17,952 bases of DNA from Cyanobacteriota bacterium. GTDB lineage: Bacteria > Cyanobacteriota > Cyanobacteriia > Phormidesmidales > Phormidesmidaceae. Positions 1 through 8,103 of this stretch are shown here, piece after piece. Where the stretch lies: NCBI GenBank assembly GCA_027483425.1, contig JAIXUR010000568.1:1-17952 (forward strand). The letters run 5' to 3'. The notes under the pieces are model-generated. The model did no database searches. It was not told the origin of the DNA and was given only the letters and a program-made list of their open reading frames with translations. A program made the translations under genes and the position numbers. Position 1 is the stretch's first letter. Every line of letters starts with the position of its first letter.

Positions 1-45
1 GCCTCCGTGAAAGGGAGGTGTCCTAGGCCTCTAGACGATGGGGGC
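1..45 (-). tRNA. trnE: tRNA-Glu(UUC), 5' part, truncated by window edge
   Basis: Read on the minus strand, positions 45 to 1 give the first 45 nt of a tRNA. The acceptor strand GCCCCCA starts at 45, followed by TCGTCTAGAGGCCTAGGAC (D-arm). The anticodon stem CCTCC/GGAGG encloses the loop CTTTCAC, so the anticodon is TTC (positions 12-10) for glutamate. The T-arm and 3' acceptor strand lie beyond the left edge. In cyanobacteria tRNA-Glu serves translation and is also the substrate of glutamyl-tRNA reductase in tetrapyrrole synthesis, the source of chlorophyll and bilins. The identification rests on fold and anticodon, both visible here. Confidence 0.9.
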
Positions 46-66
46 CTAATTTTTTCGACATTTTTC

Positions 67-95
67 AGTATAGGTAAAGGTTACCCCCTTGTCAA
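67..95 (-). promoter_or_regulatory. Sigma70-type promoter of tRNA-Glu
   Basis: On the minus strand TTGACA (95-90) is followed by a 17-bp spacer and TATACT (72-67). This is a perfect -35 box and a 5/6 -10 box at optimal spacing. The predicted start near 60 leaves a leader of about 15 nt before the mature tRNA 5' end at 45. A GGGGGTAACC stretch lies in the spacer. This is the best-matching promoter in the window. Confidence 0.8.
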
Positions 96-120
96 ACCAA
101 TTGATTGCGGACGACCGGAC

Positions 121-150
121 TGGGTGGCAAACCACCGGGTTTGCCACCCA
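121..150 (-). terminator. 3' hairpin of the phosphatase gene
   Basis: There is a perfect 13-bp inverted repeat, TGGGTGGCAAACC (121-133) and GGTTTGCCACCCA (138-150), with a 4-nt loop. It begins 12 nt after the stop codon of the large phosphatase gene. No T-run follows on the minus strand, so it may be a non-canonical terminator or an mRNA 3'-end stabiliser. It also insulates the downstream tRNA-Glu promoter. Confidence 0.55.
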
Positions 151-162
151 AGGTCTCAGCGT

Positions 163-3100
163 CTAGGCCAGCACCTCAAACGTCACCACCATGTCGTTGA
201 AGTCGTTATCGCCACCGCCGAAGAGGTCTTCAAACTCAACCGCCCCGTTGGCAGAGCGGATATGCTCAACGCCATCGGCATTGGCGGCCCCAAAGGCAAA
301 GTACACTTCGTAGGTATTGAAGTTATTCGGGTCGCCGTTGGCAATCAGGAAGGGAGCATATAAGCTACCGCCTGCCACCGTCGACTCAAACACCGACTCG
401 GTTCCGTTGGCTGTTGTCAGGGCAACGGTTTCAGCCCGAGCCGCTAGGGCGGCCTCGGTGTACCCAGCCTGTCCAGGGGTGATATCGGCGATGCCATCGC
501 CCGTGATATCGAGGCCGCCCTCACTATCCGCCACCTGGTAGAAGCCCACAAAGTTGTTGAAAGCGGCTTCTCGGTTGACGGTGAAGGAGGTCAGGGCATC
601 CCCGGTAATGTCGCGCAGATCCAGGAACAGCTCAGGTACCTCAGGATCAGACGATTCCAAGGCGCTGGCATCAAACAGGGTGGTGCTGCCGCTGACTTCG
701 TTGGCGACCACCACCAGGGGGTTGCCGTTCGGGCTATAGGCGGCAGAGATAAAGGTCACCCCTTCAGGCCCCAGATCGCCAGCGGTACCGGCTTCAGGAT
801 CGCCGCTAAAGTCGCGGTTGTTGATGAAGTCAACCAAAAACGCCTCGGTTGGATTGGTGATGTCGTAGGTCATCACGCCGCCGAAGCGTTCTAGACCAAT
901 AAAGGCATAGGTACGTCCATCGATTTCGCCGATCGCGATGCCTTCGGGCTCAGGCCCTTTGTTGTCGCTGCGATTGTCAAAGGAATCATTCTCAGCATTA
1001 TCGGCGTTGAAGTCGGCGGGAAATAGCTCAGCGATCGTGGTTTCCAACTCCGCACCACTGTCGTAGACCAGGTTACCCTGGGTATCCCAAATGGAGAAGG
1101 AGCGGCCGCCAAAGGCGTAGAGCTCTTCGTAGAGGCCGTCACCATTGGCATCGCCCAGGGTGGTGGTAACGGTCAGCCGACCCAGAACTTCGTCAGCCTG
1201 GAGCTCGGCCGCGTTGGGAAATGCGATCGGGTCTAACTGCAAGTCTTTAACCCGAGCTTCTTCGCCAAAGCCATCATAATCGCGGGCATCCCCTTCGTTA
1301 GCGGTCACGATGTAGGTTTTGCCGCCAGCCTCATAGAGGGAAATAGCGTCGGGCTGGTACATGCCAAACAGGTTGGGGTAGGTGGTGATGTTGATGGTAT
1401 CGTCGCGATCGCTCGCATCCAGCGGATTCTCAGCGTGGGACTTGAACCCCAGGGGCAGAATATCGGTGACGGTACCGGACGCAATGTCCACCACGGCCAG
1501 GGCGTTATTTTCTTGCAGGGATACGTAGGCGGTGCTGGAGTCACCGCTAATGGCAATGTACTCAGGCTCTACATCCTGGGCGACGGTGGCGTTGGGGCCA
1601 AAGATCCGCACCCCAGCCGCGATGAGTTCATCCTGTTGGTCATTAAAGGCGGTAAAGTCTGCGGTGGTGACGTTGGCCTGGGTGAGCTTTGTGATGCCCC
1701 CAGACACATCGATGATGCTGATCGAACCCTCGGGGTCAATGCTGTAGTCGTCGTTGGGTTCGCCTTCGTTTGCCACCAGCACCTTGCTACCGTCGGGGGT
1801 GAAGGTCAGCATGTCGGGTAGGGCACCCACGGTAACGGCATTGAGGAAGTTGCCGTCGATATCAAAGAACACCACGCGGCCGGGGTCGGTTTTCTCTTCG
1901 GCTTCGATCGCGATCGCCACAATGCCGTTGAAAATGGCCACGCTGTTGGCACCAGCCCCGTAGGCCGAGGGGTCGATATCAAACAGCTTGGTGGGGTTGC
2001 TGGGATCCTTAATATCCAGCACCTCCACGGCGGGGGCATTGGCGTTGACCACAAACAGTCGCTGGCTAGTGGGGTCGTGAACCACGATCTCAGCAGCACT
2101 GGCATCGAAGACTTCGGTCTCGTAGGTGCCCAGGGGCTTCAGCAGCGAGGGCTCGGTGACCGGTGCATCAATCACCGCATCATCACGGAATGTCAGGTTT
2201 TGAATCCGGGTATCCAGGGTGCGATCGGTTTCTGCGATCGCAAAGGGAGTGTCTTCGCCAAAGTTGGCGGCTATGTACTCTGCCAGGGCATCTTGCTCAG
2301 AGAAGTCAGCGGCGAAGGTGGCATTGCCAGTAACAGGTGCCGTTTCATCGACCAGGTCAACCCGGTTAGCCGCGTCGCCCGCAGGGAACGGATACCCATC
2401 ACCACCGCCGGCCAAAAAGCTCAGGGTCACCATGCGGAACGTGCGGCTAGGATCACCGACTATTTCGCCGTCTTGGACGACAACATCGATATCCGTACCG
2501 TCTTCTGCCTCAATGGCCAGGGACTGAATCCGGTCACCGGGCTCTGCGGTGAGATCAAAGCTGAAGGAAAAGCCGCCGATCTGGGGAAACCGACCTTGGG
2601 TATTGCTGTCGTCTAGACTGCTAGCGGCCACCCCATGCTCCATCAGAGCCACCAGTTCCTCAGCGGTGACCGTAATCAGAGTCAGCCCATTGTTGAAAGA
2701 GAGGGCGTTGGCGATGTCGGTTTGAGAGATGCCACCCTCGGGCTTCACACCCGGAATCGCTTCGTTGGGAAGCAGATCGGGATCGCCGGTACCTCCCGCT
2801 GGCACCGAAATTCGACCAATACGATTGCGAATGCCGCCGCCGTTTTTCAGGGAAATGACGACGGTTGGATCGACGTCTTGAGCCACAGCCAGGTTGGCAT
2901 CGGCGGTTAGGTTGCCGAGATTACTTTCCTCAATCCGCACCACGCTCCGGCGGCCTTCTAAGAAAACGTCGCTCACACCAAATACATTGCTTTCAGTGGC
3001 AAGGATGACGTCTCGCAGCGCATCGGTAATCGCCACAATGGTAGGATCAGCCAAGCCTTCCCCACCCACGTCGGACACCCCCTGCTCATCGGTGGCATAG

Positions 3101-4095
3101 GCCCCGCTGATGATGGGGTCATAGCTTTCGGGAATCAGAATGCCGTTCTGATCAAAATCGATCACCAGCCGCCCCACGTACTTGTAGTTGCCGTCGGTGT
3201 TGACTACGGCTACGGGGTTGCCATCCGCCCCAGTCTGAATGATGGGGTAAATCCCCTGGTTGGTATCACCAGCGCGAGGGCGATCGGTTTCATCGAATAA
3301 GCGTGTGTTAGAGCCGCCTGCAACAATAATGTCTACGTTAGATAGCCGTTGCGCTAATGCTTGCTCAATGGCGATTTGCTGCATGTGGGCCAGCACCACA
3401 ACCTTGTCAATGTCAGGATTAGCGGCCAGCAGGGCATCGACATCCGCCTGGATTTCGGCGGCCAGAGCATCTAGTTGCTCAGGGGTGGGGACGCCGTCAA
3501 AGGGCTGAGGCAATACCGTCACGTCTCCAGGACTCGAAATACGGTCGATGGTGGGGGTCGTTGCGCCGACTACACCAATCTTCTCGCCATTCACGTCAAT
3601 CACTGTAGACGCGGCAATGCTATTGGGTAGTGGAGCCTGGGCATCGGCTACGACCAACCCCGCCAAGGTCTCATCGGTGCTGAAGTCAAGGTTGCTGCTC
3701 AGGTAAGGAAACGCCGTGCCAGAAAAAGACTCGTCCAGATCAGTGGTAGGGTCGTCTTCTCCAGGGCTAATCAAGTCAGCGATTACGCCAGTGCCGAAGT
3801 CAAACTCGTGGTTACCAAAGGCGATCGCCTGAAATCCTAGGGCGTTTTGAATTAAGATATCGCCCCGCCCGATACCCCCAAAGGCATCGTCACTGGCGCT
3901 GAAAAATAACCCAGGAATGTAGGCATCCCCTGAGGATAAAACGAGGGTATTGGCAAAACCTTCTACCCCATCACCGTCAATATCTTGGCTTTGAAGGGCA
4001 TTCAATACAGCTGAAAATCGAGGAGCATCATCAAGGGCCGGCACAGCAGCCTCTTGATCGGCGGCATGGAAGAGTTGGAGCGTGAAGTCAGCCAT
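163..4095 (-). CDS. Atypical alkaline phosphatase/5'-nucleotidase with choice-of-anchor I and DUF4114 domains
   Basis: This 1310-residue protein resembles the giant atypical alkaline phosphatases (PhoA type) of cyanobacteria. Residues ~5-330 form a metallophosphatase domain with the visible motifs HAADQEA (~10-16), SSGD (~54-57), FGNHEFDFG (~93-101) and LAH (~237). Residues ~360-630 resemble the 5'-nucleotidase C-terminal domain, with the substrate motif NGGGIR at ~418. Residues ~650-1165 resemble a choice-of-anchor I beta-propeller. The last ~130 residues are a DUF4114 domain ending in GGGDNDFNDMVV. DxDxDG-like calcium motifs recur (DIDGDG, DANGDG, DITGDG). No signal peptide is seen, so export by a type I-like route is inferred. 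The ATG at 4095 is preferred over a GTG nine bases upstream; neither has a clear Shine-Dalgarno. The likely role is releasing phosphate from extracellular nucleotides or phosphoesters, consistent with the Pho-box-like upstream repeats. The exact substrate is not shown. Confidence 0.82.
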   Translation of the reverse strand: MADFTLQLFHAADQEAAVPALDDAPRFSAVLNALQSQDIDGDGVEGFANTLVLSSGDAYIPGLFFSASDDAFGGIGRGDILIQNALGFQAIAFGNHEFDFGTGVIADLISPGEDDPTTDLDESFSGTAFPYLSSNLDFSTDETLAGLVVADAQAPLPNSIAASTVIDVNGEKIGVVGATTPTIDRISSPGDVTVLPQPFDGVPTPEQLDALAAEIQADVDALLAANPDIDKVVVLAHMQQIAIEQALAQRLSNVDIIVAGGSNTRLFDETDRPRAGDTNQGIYPIIQTGADGNPVAVVNTDGNYKYVGRLVIDFDQNGILIPESYDPIISGAYATDEQGVSDVGGEGLADPTIVAITDALRDVILATESNVFGVSDVFLEGRRSVVRIEESNLGNLTADANLAVAQDVDPTVVISLKNGGGIRNRIGRISVPAGGTGDPDLLPNEAIPGVKPEGGISQTDIANALSFNNGLTLITVTAEELVALMEHGVAASSLDDSNTQGRFPQIGGFSFSFDLTAEPGDRIQSLAIEAEDGTDIDVVVQDGEIVGDPSRTFRMVTLSFLAGGGDGYPFPAGDAANRVDLVDETAPVTGNATFAADFSEQDALAEYIAANFGEDTPFAIAETDRTLDTRIQNLTFRDDAVIDAPVTEPSLLKPLGTYETEVFDASAAEIVVHDPTSQRLFVVNANAPAVEVLDIKDPSNPTKLFDIDPSAYGAGANSVAIFNGIVAIAIEAEEKTDPGRVVFFDIDGNFLNAVTVGALPDMLTFTPDGSKVLVANEGEPNDDYSIDPEGSISIIDVSGGITKLTQANVTTADFTAFNDQQDELIAAGVRIFGPNATVAQDVEPEYIAISGDSSTAYVSLQENNALAVVDIASGTVTDILPLGFKSHAENPLDASDRDDTINITTYPNLFGMYQPDAISLYEAGGKTYIVTANEGDARDYDGFGEEARVKDLQLDPIAFPNAAELQADEVLGRLTVTTTLGDANGDGLYEELYAFGGRSFSIWDTQGNLVYDSGAELETTIAELFPADFNADNAENDSFDNRSDNKGPEPEGIAIGEIDGRTYAFIGLERFGGVMTYDITNPTEAFLVDFINNRDFSGDPEAGTAGDLGPEGVTFISAAYSPNGNPLVVVANEVSGSTTLFDASALESSDPEVPELFLDLRDITGDALTSFTVNREAAFNNFVGFYQVADSEGGLDITGDGIADITPGQAGYTEAALAARAETVALTTANGTESVFESTVAGGSLYAPFLIANGDPNNFNTYEVYFAFGAANADGVEHIRSANGAVEFEDLFGGGDNDFNDMVVTFEVLA

Positions 4096-4176
4096 GGATA
4101 ACACGGGGGAGTAACAGCATGTAGCTATTGCTACGAAGTCATATTCGGCTATTACCCACGGCCGTACTTCATGGGA

Positions 4177-4217
4177 GAACTAAGTAGTTGGTAAGTTCTG
4201 GTTAAAATTTGCTTAAA
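4177..4217 (-). promoter_or_regulatory. Candidate Pho box (PhoB/SphR-type tandem octamers)
   Basis: Read on the minus strand, four octamers follow one another with exact 3-nt spacers (11-bp period): TTTAAGCA (4217-4210), TTTAACCA (4206-4199), CTTACCAA (4195-4188) and CTTAGTTC (4184-4177). Against the cyanobacterial consensus (C/T)TTAA(C/T)(C/T)(T/A) they match 7, 8, 6 and 6 of 8. The array lies about 80-120 bp upstream of the phosphatase start and points toward it. This is a textbook placement for phosphate-starvation control. Two -10-like hexamers lie downstream (TAATAG at 4154-4149, TATGAC at 4143-4138), neither decisive. Confidence 0.65.
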
Positions 4218-4278
4218 GCGCCTTCTGTAGGGTTACTTGCCCGAGAAGTGAAAAGTTAATGATGCCAACTCAGTAGGT

Positions 4279-4307
4279 CAGACAGGCCAGCGGCTTGGGG
4301 TTAAAAT
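4279..4307 (+). promoter_or_regulatory. Possible galE promoter
   Basis: CAGACA (4279-4284), a 17-bp spacer and TAAAAT (4302-4307) form a sigma70-like pair. The -10 box matches 5/6 and the -35 box only 4/6. The predicted start near 4314 gives a leader of about 65 nt for galE. The element lies ~60 bp from the Pho-box-like repeats of the divergent phosphatase gene. Confidence 0.35.
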
Positions 4308-4378
4308 GGCTGCACTGACTAGTCCGTCTAGTTGGGCTAATTGCCTCAGTGGCACTAAACACGCTAGAGATAGTTCCT

Positions 4379-5377
4379 ATGACAACCGATATGAAAACGA
4401 TTTTGGTCACGGGGGGCGCGGGCTACATCGGTAGCCACGCCGTCATCGCCCTTCAGCAAGCTGGCTATAAGGTGTTGATTCTCGATAACCTGGTCTACGG
4501 ACACCGTGACCTGGTCGAGACGGTTCTAAAAGCCGAGCTAATCGAGGGCAATACCCTGGATCAGGGATTGCTCAAAGAAATCTTCAGTCGCTACGACATC
4601 AGTGCCGTCATGCACTTTTCGGCCTATGCCTACGTGGGCGAGTCGGTGACTAACCCCAGCAAATACTACGAGAACAACGTGGTAGGGACCCTATCGTTGC
4701 TAGATGCCATGGTAGCCGCGGGGGTCAAAAACTTTGTGTTTTCCTCCACCTGTGCCACCTACGGTGTGCCCCAGGAAATGCCGATTACCGAAACCCATCC
4801 CCAGAACCCGATCAACCCCTACGGTGCCACCAAGCTGATGGTGGAACGTATTCTGACCGACTACGACAAAGCCTACGAGTTTAGATCGGTGCGCTTTCGC
4901 TATTTCAACGCGGCCGGTGCCCACCCCAATGGGCTGCTGGGCGAAGACCACAACCCTGAGACGCACCTAATTCCGCTGGTGCTGCAAACGGCTTTAGGGA
5001 AGCGCGATGCCATCAGTGTCTTTGGCACCGACTACCCCACCCCCGACGGCACCTGTGTCCGCGATTACATCCACGTGTGCGACCTGGCCGATGCCCACAT
5101 TCTGGGATTGGAGTATCTGCTGAAGGGGGGCGAAAGCGCTGTCTTTAACCTGGGCAACGGCAGCGGTTTCTCTGTGCGGGAGGTGATTGATGCGGCGGTT
5201 CGAGTCACTGGCAAGGTGATTCCGGTGGTAGAGGTTGAGCGACGCCCTGGGGATCCGCCAGCTTTGGTCGGGGGCAGCGATCGCGCCCGCGACATTCTGG
5301 GCTGGAACCCCCAATACGCCGATATCGACACGATTTTGACCCATGCCTGGCAGTGGCACCAAAAGCGCCATGGTTAA
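4379..5377 (+). CDS. galE: UDP-glucose 4-epimerase
   Basis: This 332-residue extended short-chain dehydrogenase interconverts UDP-glucose and UDP-galactose with bound NAD, in the cytoplasm. It supplies galactose units for exopolysaccharide, lipopolysaccharide and galactolipid pathways. Visible motifs are the Rossmann glycine motif TGGAGYIGSH (residues 11-20), the SST segment (122-124) with the catalytic Ser/Thr, and YGATK with Tyr148 and Lys152. Further family signatures are RYFNAAGA, GTCVRDYIHVCDLADAH and FNLGNGSGFSV. The length matches the family. The ATG at 4379 has an AGAGA Shine-Dalgarno 8 nt upstream. The ATG at 4391 would also give a normal N-terminus, while a GTG at 4349 adds residues with no family support. 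The gene converges on the ATP synthase operon and looks monocistronic. Confidence 0.93.
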   Translation: MTTDMKTILVTGGAGYIGSHAVIALQQAGYKVLILDNLVYGHRDLVETVLKAELIEGNTLDQGLLKEIFSRYDISAVMHFSAYAYVGESVTNPSKYYENNVVGTLSLLDAMVAAGVKNFVFSSTCATYGVPQEMPITETHPQNPINPYGATKLMVERILTDYDKAYEFRSVRFRYFNAAGAHPNGLLGEDHNPETHLIPLVLQTALGKRDAISVFGTDYPTPDGTCVRDYIHVCDLADAHILGLEYLLKGGESAVFNLGNGSGFSVREVIDAAVRVTGKVIPVVEVERRPGDPPALVGGSDRARDILGWNPQYADIDTILTHAWQWHQKRHG

Positions 5378-5399
5378 ACCGCGCCGGTGATTTGAAGTC

Positions 5400-5430
5400 A
5401 AAAAAGCCCGCCACAGGAGTGGCGGGCTTT
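5400..5430. terminator. Two-way intrinsic terminator between galE and the ATP synthase operon
   Basis: A 12-bp perfect stem AAAGCCCGCCAC (5403-5414)/GTGGCGGGCTTT (5419-5430) has a 4-nt loop AGGA. On the minus strand it is followed by six T (5405-5400), a strong intrinsic terminator for the ATP synthase operon that starts 47 nt past the gamma stop codon. On the plus strand the T-run is only three, so it should terminate galE less strongly. Confidence 0.9.
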
Positions 5431-5476
5431 GGCCTCGTGGCTGTAGGTTTTCCAGGTCTATAGCTAGGGCTATAGA

Positions 5477-6421
5477 TTAGGCATTAGCCCCGGCCACTAC
5501 CTCCAGAATTTCCTGGGTAATGGCGGCCTGACGCGCTTTGTTGTAGGTCAGGTTCAGGGTCTTAGCCAGTTCCTTGGCGTTGTCGCTGGCGTTGTTCATG
5601 GCGGTCATCCGAGCGGCCAACTCGCTGGCCGCTGACTCCTGGAGCGCCCGGAGAATCTGATTATTCAGGTATAGGGGCAGCAGGGCATCCAGAATCTGAA
5701 CCGGGTCTTGCTCAAAGATCATGTCCTGGGGAAACTCCGTCGGAGCTGGGCCAGACATCTTCTCTCGTTCGACCTGAAAAACGCCGCCTCGGGTCGTGAG
5801 GCGAAAAATTTCGTCGTCGGCAACCTCTAAACCCTGGGGGTTGAGGGGCAGCAGCGTTTGAATCACAGGGCGGGAGCTCACCAGAGATACAAACCGGGTG
5901 TAGACCATCTCGACCCGGTCTACCTCGTCGGACAGAAAGAGCGACAGCAACTCGTCGCCCATGGTAGCGGCTTCATCGGCGGTGGGAATTTGCTCAATGC
6001 CGGTAAAGCTGGCGGCAATGGGCTGATCACGCCGCTTAAAGTACTGGTTGGCCTTGCGCCCCACCAGAATAAAGCGGTAGTTTACGCCCTCGGCGGTCAG
6101 CTCCTGGGCCCGAATTTCGGCTCGGCGGATGACGTTGTTGTTGTAGCCGCCGCAGAGGCCGCGATCGCCGGAAACCACCAGCAGCGCTACGGTTTGAACG
6201 TCGCGCTGTTTGAGCAGCGGCAGATCGGTCTCTTCAAATTTGAGTCGGCTCTGCAGGCCGTACAACACCTGGGCCAGGCGATCGGCAAAGGGACGGGTGG
6301 CCAGCACCTGTTCCTGGGCGCGACGCACCTTGGCCGCCGCCACCAGGCGCATGGCCTCGGTGATTTTGCGGGTGTTTTTAACAGATTTAATGCGGTCTCG
6401 AATCGCTTTTAGGTTAGGCAT
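5477..6421 (-). CDS. atpG: ATP synthase subunit gamma
   Basis: This 314-residue protein is the central rotor shaft of F1, coupling c-ring rotation to catalysis in the alpha/beta hexamer on the cytoplasmic face of the thylakoid. The gene is also called atpC in cyanobacteria. The N-terminal helix MPNLKAIRDRIKSVKNTRKI, the GDRGLCGGYNNN segment (residues ~85-96) and the C-terminal helix with ELAKTLNLTYNKARQAAITQEI are typical. It carries the photosynthetic-type insertion at about residues 195-240 (DDEIFRLTTRGGVF). It lacks the two regulatory cysteines of the chloroplast protein; the only Cys is residue 90. It should therefore not be thioredoxin-switched, as known for cyanobacterial gamma. It is the last gene of the operon, 81 nt after alpha, with AGGG a few bases before the start. 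Confidence 0.97.
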   Translation of the reverse strand: MPNLKAIRDRIKSVKNTRKITEAMRLVAAAKVRRAQEQVLATRPFADRLAQVLYGLQSRLKFEETDLPLLKQRDVQTVALLVVSGDRGLCGGYNNNVIRRAEIRAQELTAEGVNYRFILVGRKANQYFKRRDQPIAASFTGIEQIPTADEAATMGDELLSLFLSDEVDRVEMVYTRFVSLVSSRPVIQTLLPLNPQGLEVADDEIFRLTTRGGVFQVEREKMSGPAPTEFPQDMIFEQDPVQILDALLPLYLNNQILRALQESAASELAARMTAMNNASDNAKELAKTLNLTYNKARQAAITQEILEVVAGANA

Positions 6422-6502
6422 AGTGGATCCCTAAGGGGTCGTCGAGAGGTGGGAGTGGGGCTTGGGCCGCAATCCCACCAGAACAGGGGCCAGGGTACAG
6501 GC

Positions 6503-8020
6503 TTAAGCGGCGGTCAAGAAGGCTTGCTTGGCTTCGGCGATCGCCGCCTTGAGGATGTCTTCGCTCTCACCGCCAATCTTCTTCTCGGTGCGAATCAGCT
6601 CAGCAAACTTGGGCTTGCTGGTGCGAATGTAGTCACGCAGCGCCTTAGCAAACGCCACGATTTGCTCTACCGGCACGTCATCCATGAAGCCGTTGATGCC
6701 TGCGTAGATAACGGCCACCTGCTCTTCCACCGGCAGGGGAGAGTACTGGGGCTGCTTCAGCAGTTCCCGCAGCCGCTGACCACGGGCCAGCTGTTTTTGG
6801 GTAGCCGCATCTAGGTCAGAGGCAAACTGAGAGAAGGCCTGGAGTTCGTCAAACTGAGCCAGCTCCAGCTTCACCTTACCGGCGACCTGTTTCATGGCCT
6901 TGATCTGAGCTGCCGAGCCTACCCGGGATACCGAAATACCCGCGTTGATGGCCGGGCGCAGACCGGAGTTAAACAAGTCAGAGGACAGGAAGATCTGACC
7001 GTCGGTGATGGAAATCACGTTGGTGGGAATGTAGGCGGATACGTCCCCAGCCTGGGTTTCAATCACAGGCAGGGCGGTCATGCTGCCTTCGCCCAGCTCG
7101 GGGCTGAGTTTAGCGGCCCGCTCGAGGAGGCGAGAGTGCAGGTAAAACACATCCCCAGGATAGGCTTCGCGCCCAGGAGGACGACGCAGGAGCAGGGACA
7201 TCTGACGGTACGCCTGGGCCTGTTTGGTCAAGTCATCGTAGACCACCAGGGTAGCTTTGCCTTTGTACATAAAGTACTCAGCCAGGCTAGCGCCGGTGTA
7301 AGGAGCCAGATACTGGAGGGGCGCCGGGTCGTTGGCGCTAGCGGTTACCACAATGGTGTAGTCGAGGGCACCGCGATCGCGCAGCACTTCTACAATCTGG
7401 GCTACCGAAGAGGCTTTTTGTCCGATGGCGACGTAGACGCAGACTACGTCCTCAGATTTTTGGTTGATGATGGTGTCGATGGCGATCGCGGTCTTACCGG
7501 TCTGACGGTCACCAATAATCAGCTCGCGCTGACCGCGGCCAATGGGAATCATCGCGTCAATGGCGGTAATGCCAGTCTGCATCGGCTCATACACCGACTT
7601 CCGCGCAATAATGCCGGGGGCTGGAGACTCGATCAGGCGGGTTTCAGTGACCTGCAAGTCGCCCTTACCGTCAATGGGACGAGCGAGGGCGTCTACCACG
7701 CGGCCCAGCATCGCCTCGCCCACGGGCACTGAGGCAATCTTGCCGGTGGCCGTTACGGCGCTGCCTTCTCTAATATTGATGCCATCGCCCATCAGCACCG
7801 CACCCACATTGTCTTCTTCTAGGTTGAGGGCGATACCCACGGTGCCATCTTCAAACTCAAGCAGCTCACCAGACATGGCGTTTTCGAGGCCGTAGATGCG
7901 GGCAATACCATCGCCCACCTGCAGCACCGTACCCACATTGGAGATCTTCACCTCCTGGTTGTACTGCTCAATCTGCTGCTTAATAATGCTGCTAATTTCG
8001 TCGGGTCTGATACTAACCAT
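6503..8020 (-). CDS. atpA: ATP synthase subunit alpha
   Basis: This 505-residue F1 subunit binds non-catalytic nucleotide and supplies the arginine finger to the beta catalytic site. Visible features are the P-loop GDRQTGKT (residues 170-177), the segment beginning YDDLTKQAQAYR (261 on) with RRPPGREAYPGD, and SVSRVG with Arg366. The start MVSIRPDEISSIIKQQIEQY at 8020 matches the family. An in-frame ATG at 8086 would add 22 unrelated residues and overlap the delta gene. The Shine-Dalgarno is weak. An 83-nt spacer with a stem-loop separates it from the delta gene. Beta and epsilon subunits are not in the window. Confidence 0.98.
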   Translation of the reverse strand: MVSIRPDEISSIIKQQIEQYNQEVKISNVGTVLQVGDGIARIYGLENAMSGELLEFEDGTVGIALNLEEDNVGAVLMGDGINIREGSAVTATGKIASVPVGEAMLGRVVDALARPIDGKGDLQVTETRLIESPAPGIIARKSVYEPMQTGITAIDAMIPIGRGQRELIIGDRQTGKTAIAIDTIINQKSEDVVCVYVAIGQKASSVAQIVEVLRDRGALDYTIVVTASANDPAPLQYLAPYTGASLAEYFMYKGKATLVVYDDLTKQAQAYRQMSLLLRRPPGREAYPGDVFYLHSRLLERAAKLSPELGEGSMTALPVIETQAGDVSAYIPTNVISITDGQIFLSSDLFNSGLRPAINAGISVSRVGSAAQIKAMKQVAGKVKLELAQFDELQAFSQFASDLDAATQKQLARGQRLRELLKQPQYSPLPVEEQVAVIYAGINGFMDDVPVEQIVAFAKALRDYIRTSKPKFAELIRTEKKIGGESEDILKAAIAEAKQAFLTAA

Positions 8021-8066
8021 AGGACTTGCTCTGGATAAACCTACAAAAACACGAAACGTCAGATCA

Positions 8067-8103
8067 CCCGCCCTGCTAAGGGGCAAGTTTGCGCAGGGCC
8101 GGG
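8067..8103 (-). repeat. Intercistronic stem-loop between delta and alpha genes
   Basis: GCCCTGC (8070-8076) pairs with GCAGGGC (8093-8099). The stem is extended by CCC (8067-8069) with GGG (8101-8103) across one bulged base, giving about 10 bp. It starts directly at the delta stop codon (8104-8106). No T-run follows on the minus strand, so it looks like an mRNA processing or stability element rather than a terminator. Confidence 0.5.

Noticed and set aside
7..363. Open frame on the plus strand at the left edge
   Set aside because: It runs through the tRNA-Glu gene, its promoter and the 3' hairpin, then antisense into the phosphatase gene.
2077..2616. 179-codon open frame on the plus strand
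   Set aside because: It is antisense to the phosphatase gene, with no ribosome binding site or recognisable motif. The phosphatase frame is supported by NGGGIR and other motifs.
4349..4378. GTG start extending GalE by 10 residues
   Set aside because: The ATG at 4379 has a better-placed AGAGA and gives the usual family length.
7136..7732. 198-codon open frame on the plus strand
   Set aside because: It lies fully antisense within atpA, whose protein is strongly conserved; its product has no recognisable motif and looks like a mirror of the alpha codon pattern.
8021..8086. Upstream extension of AtpA by 22 residues
   Set aside because: The added residues do not match the family, and MVSIRPDEIS at 8020 is the typical N-terminus.
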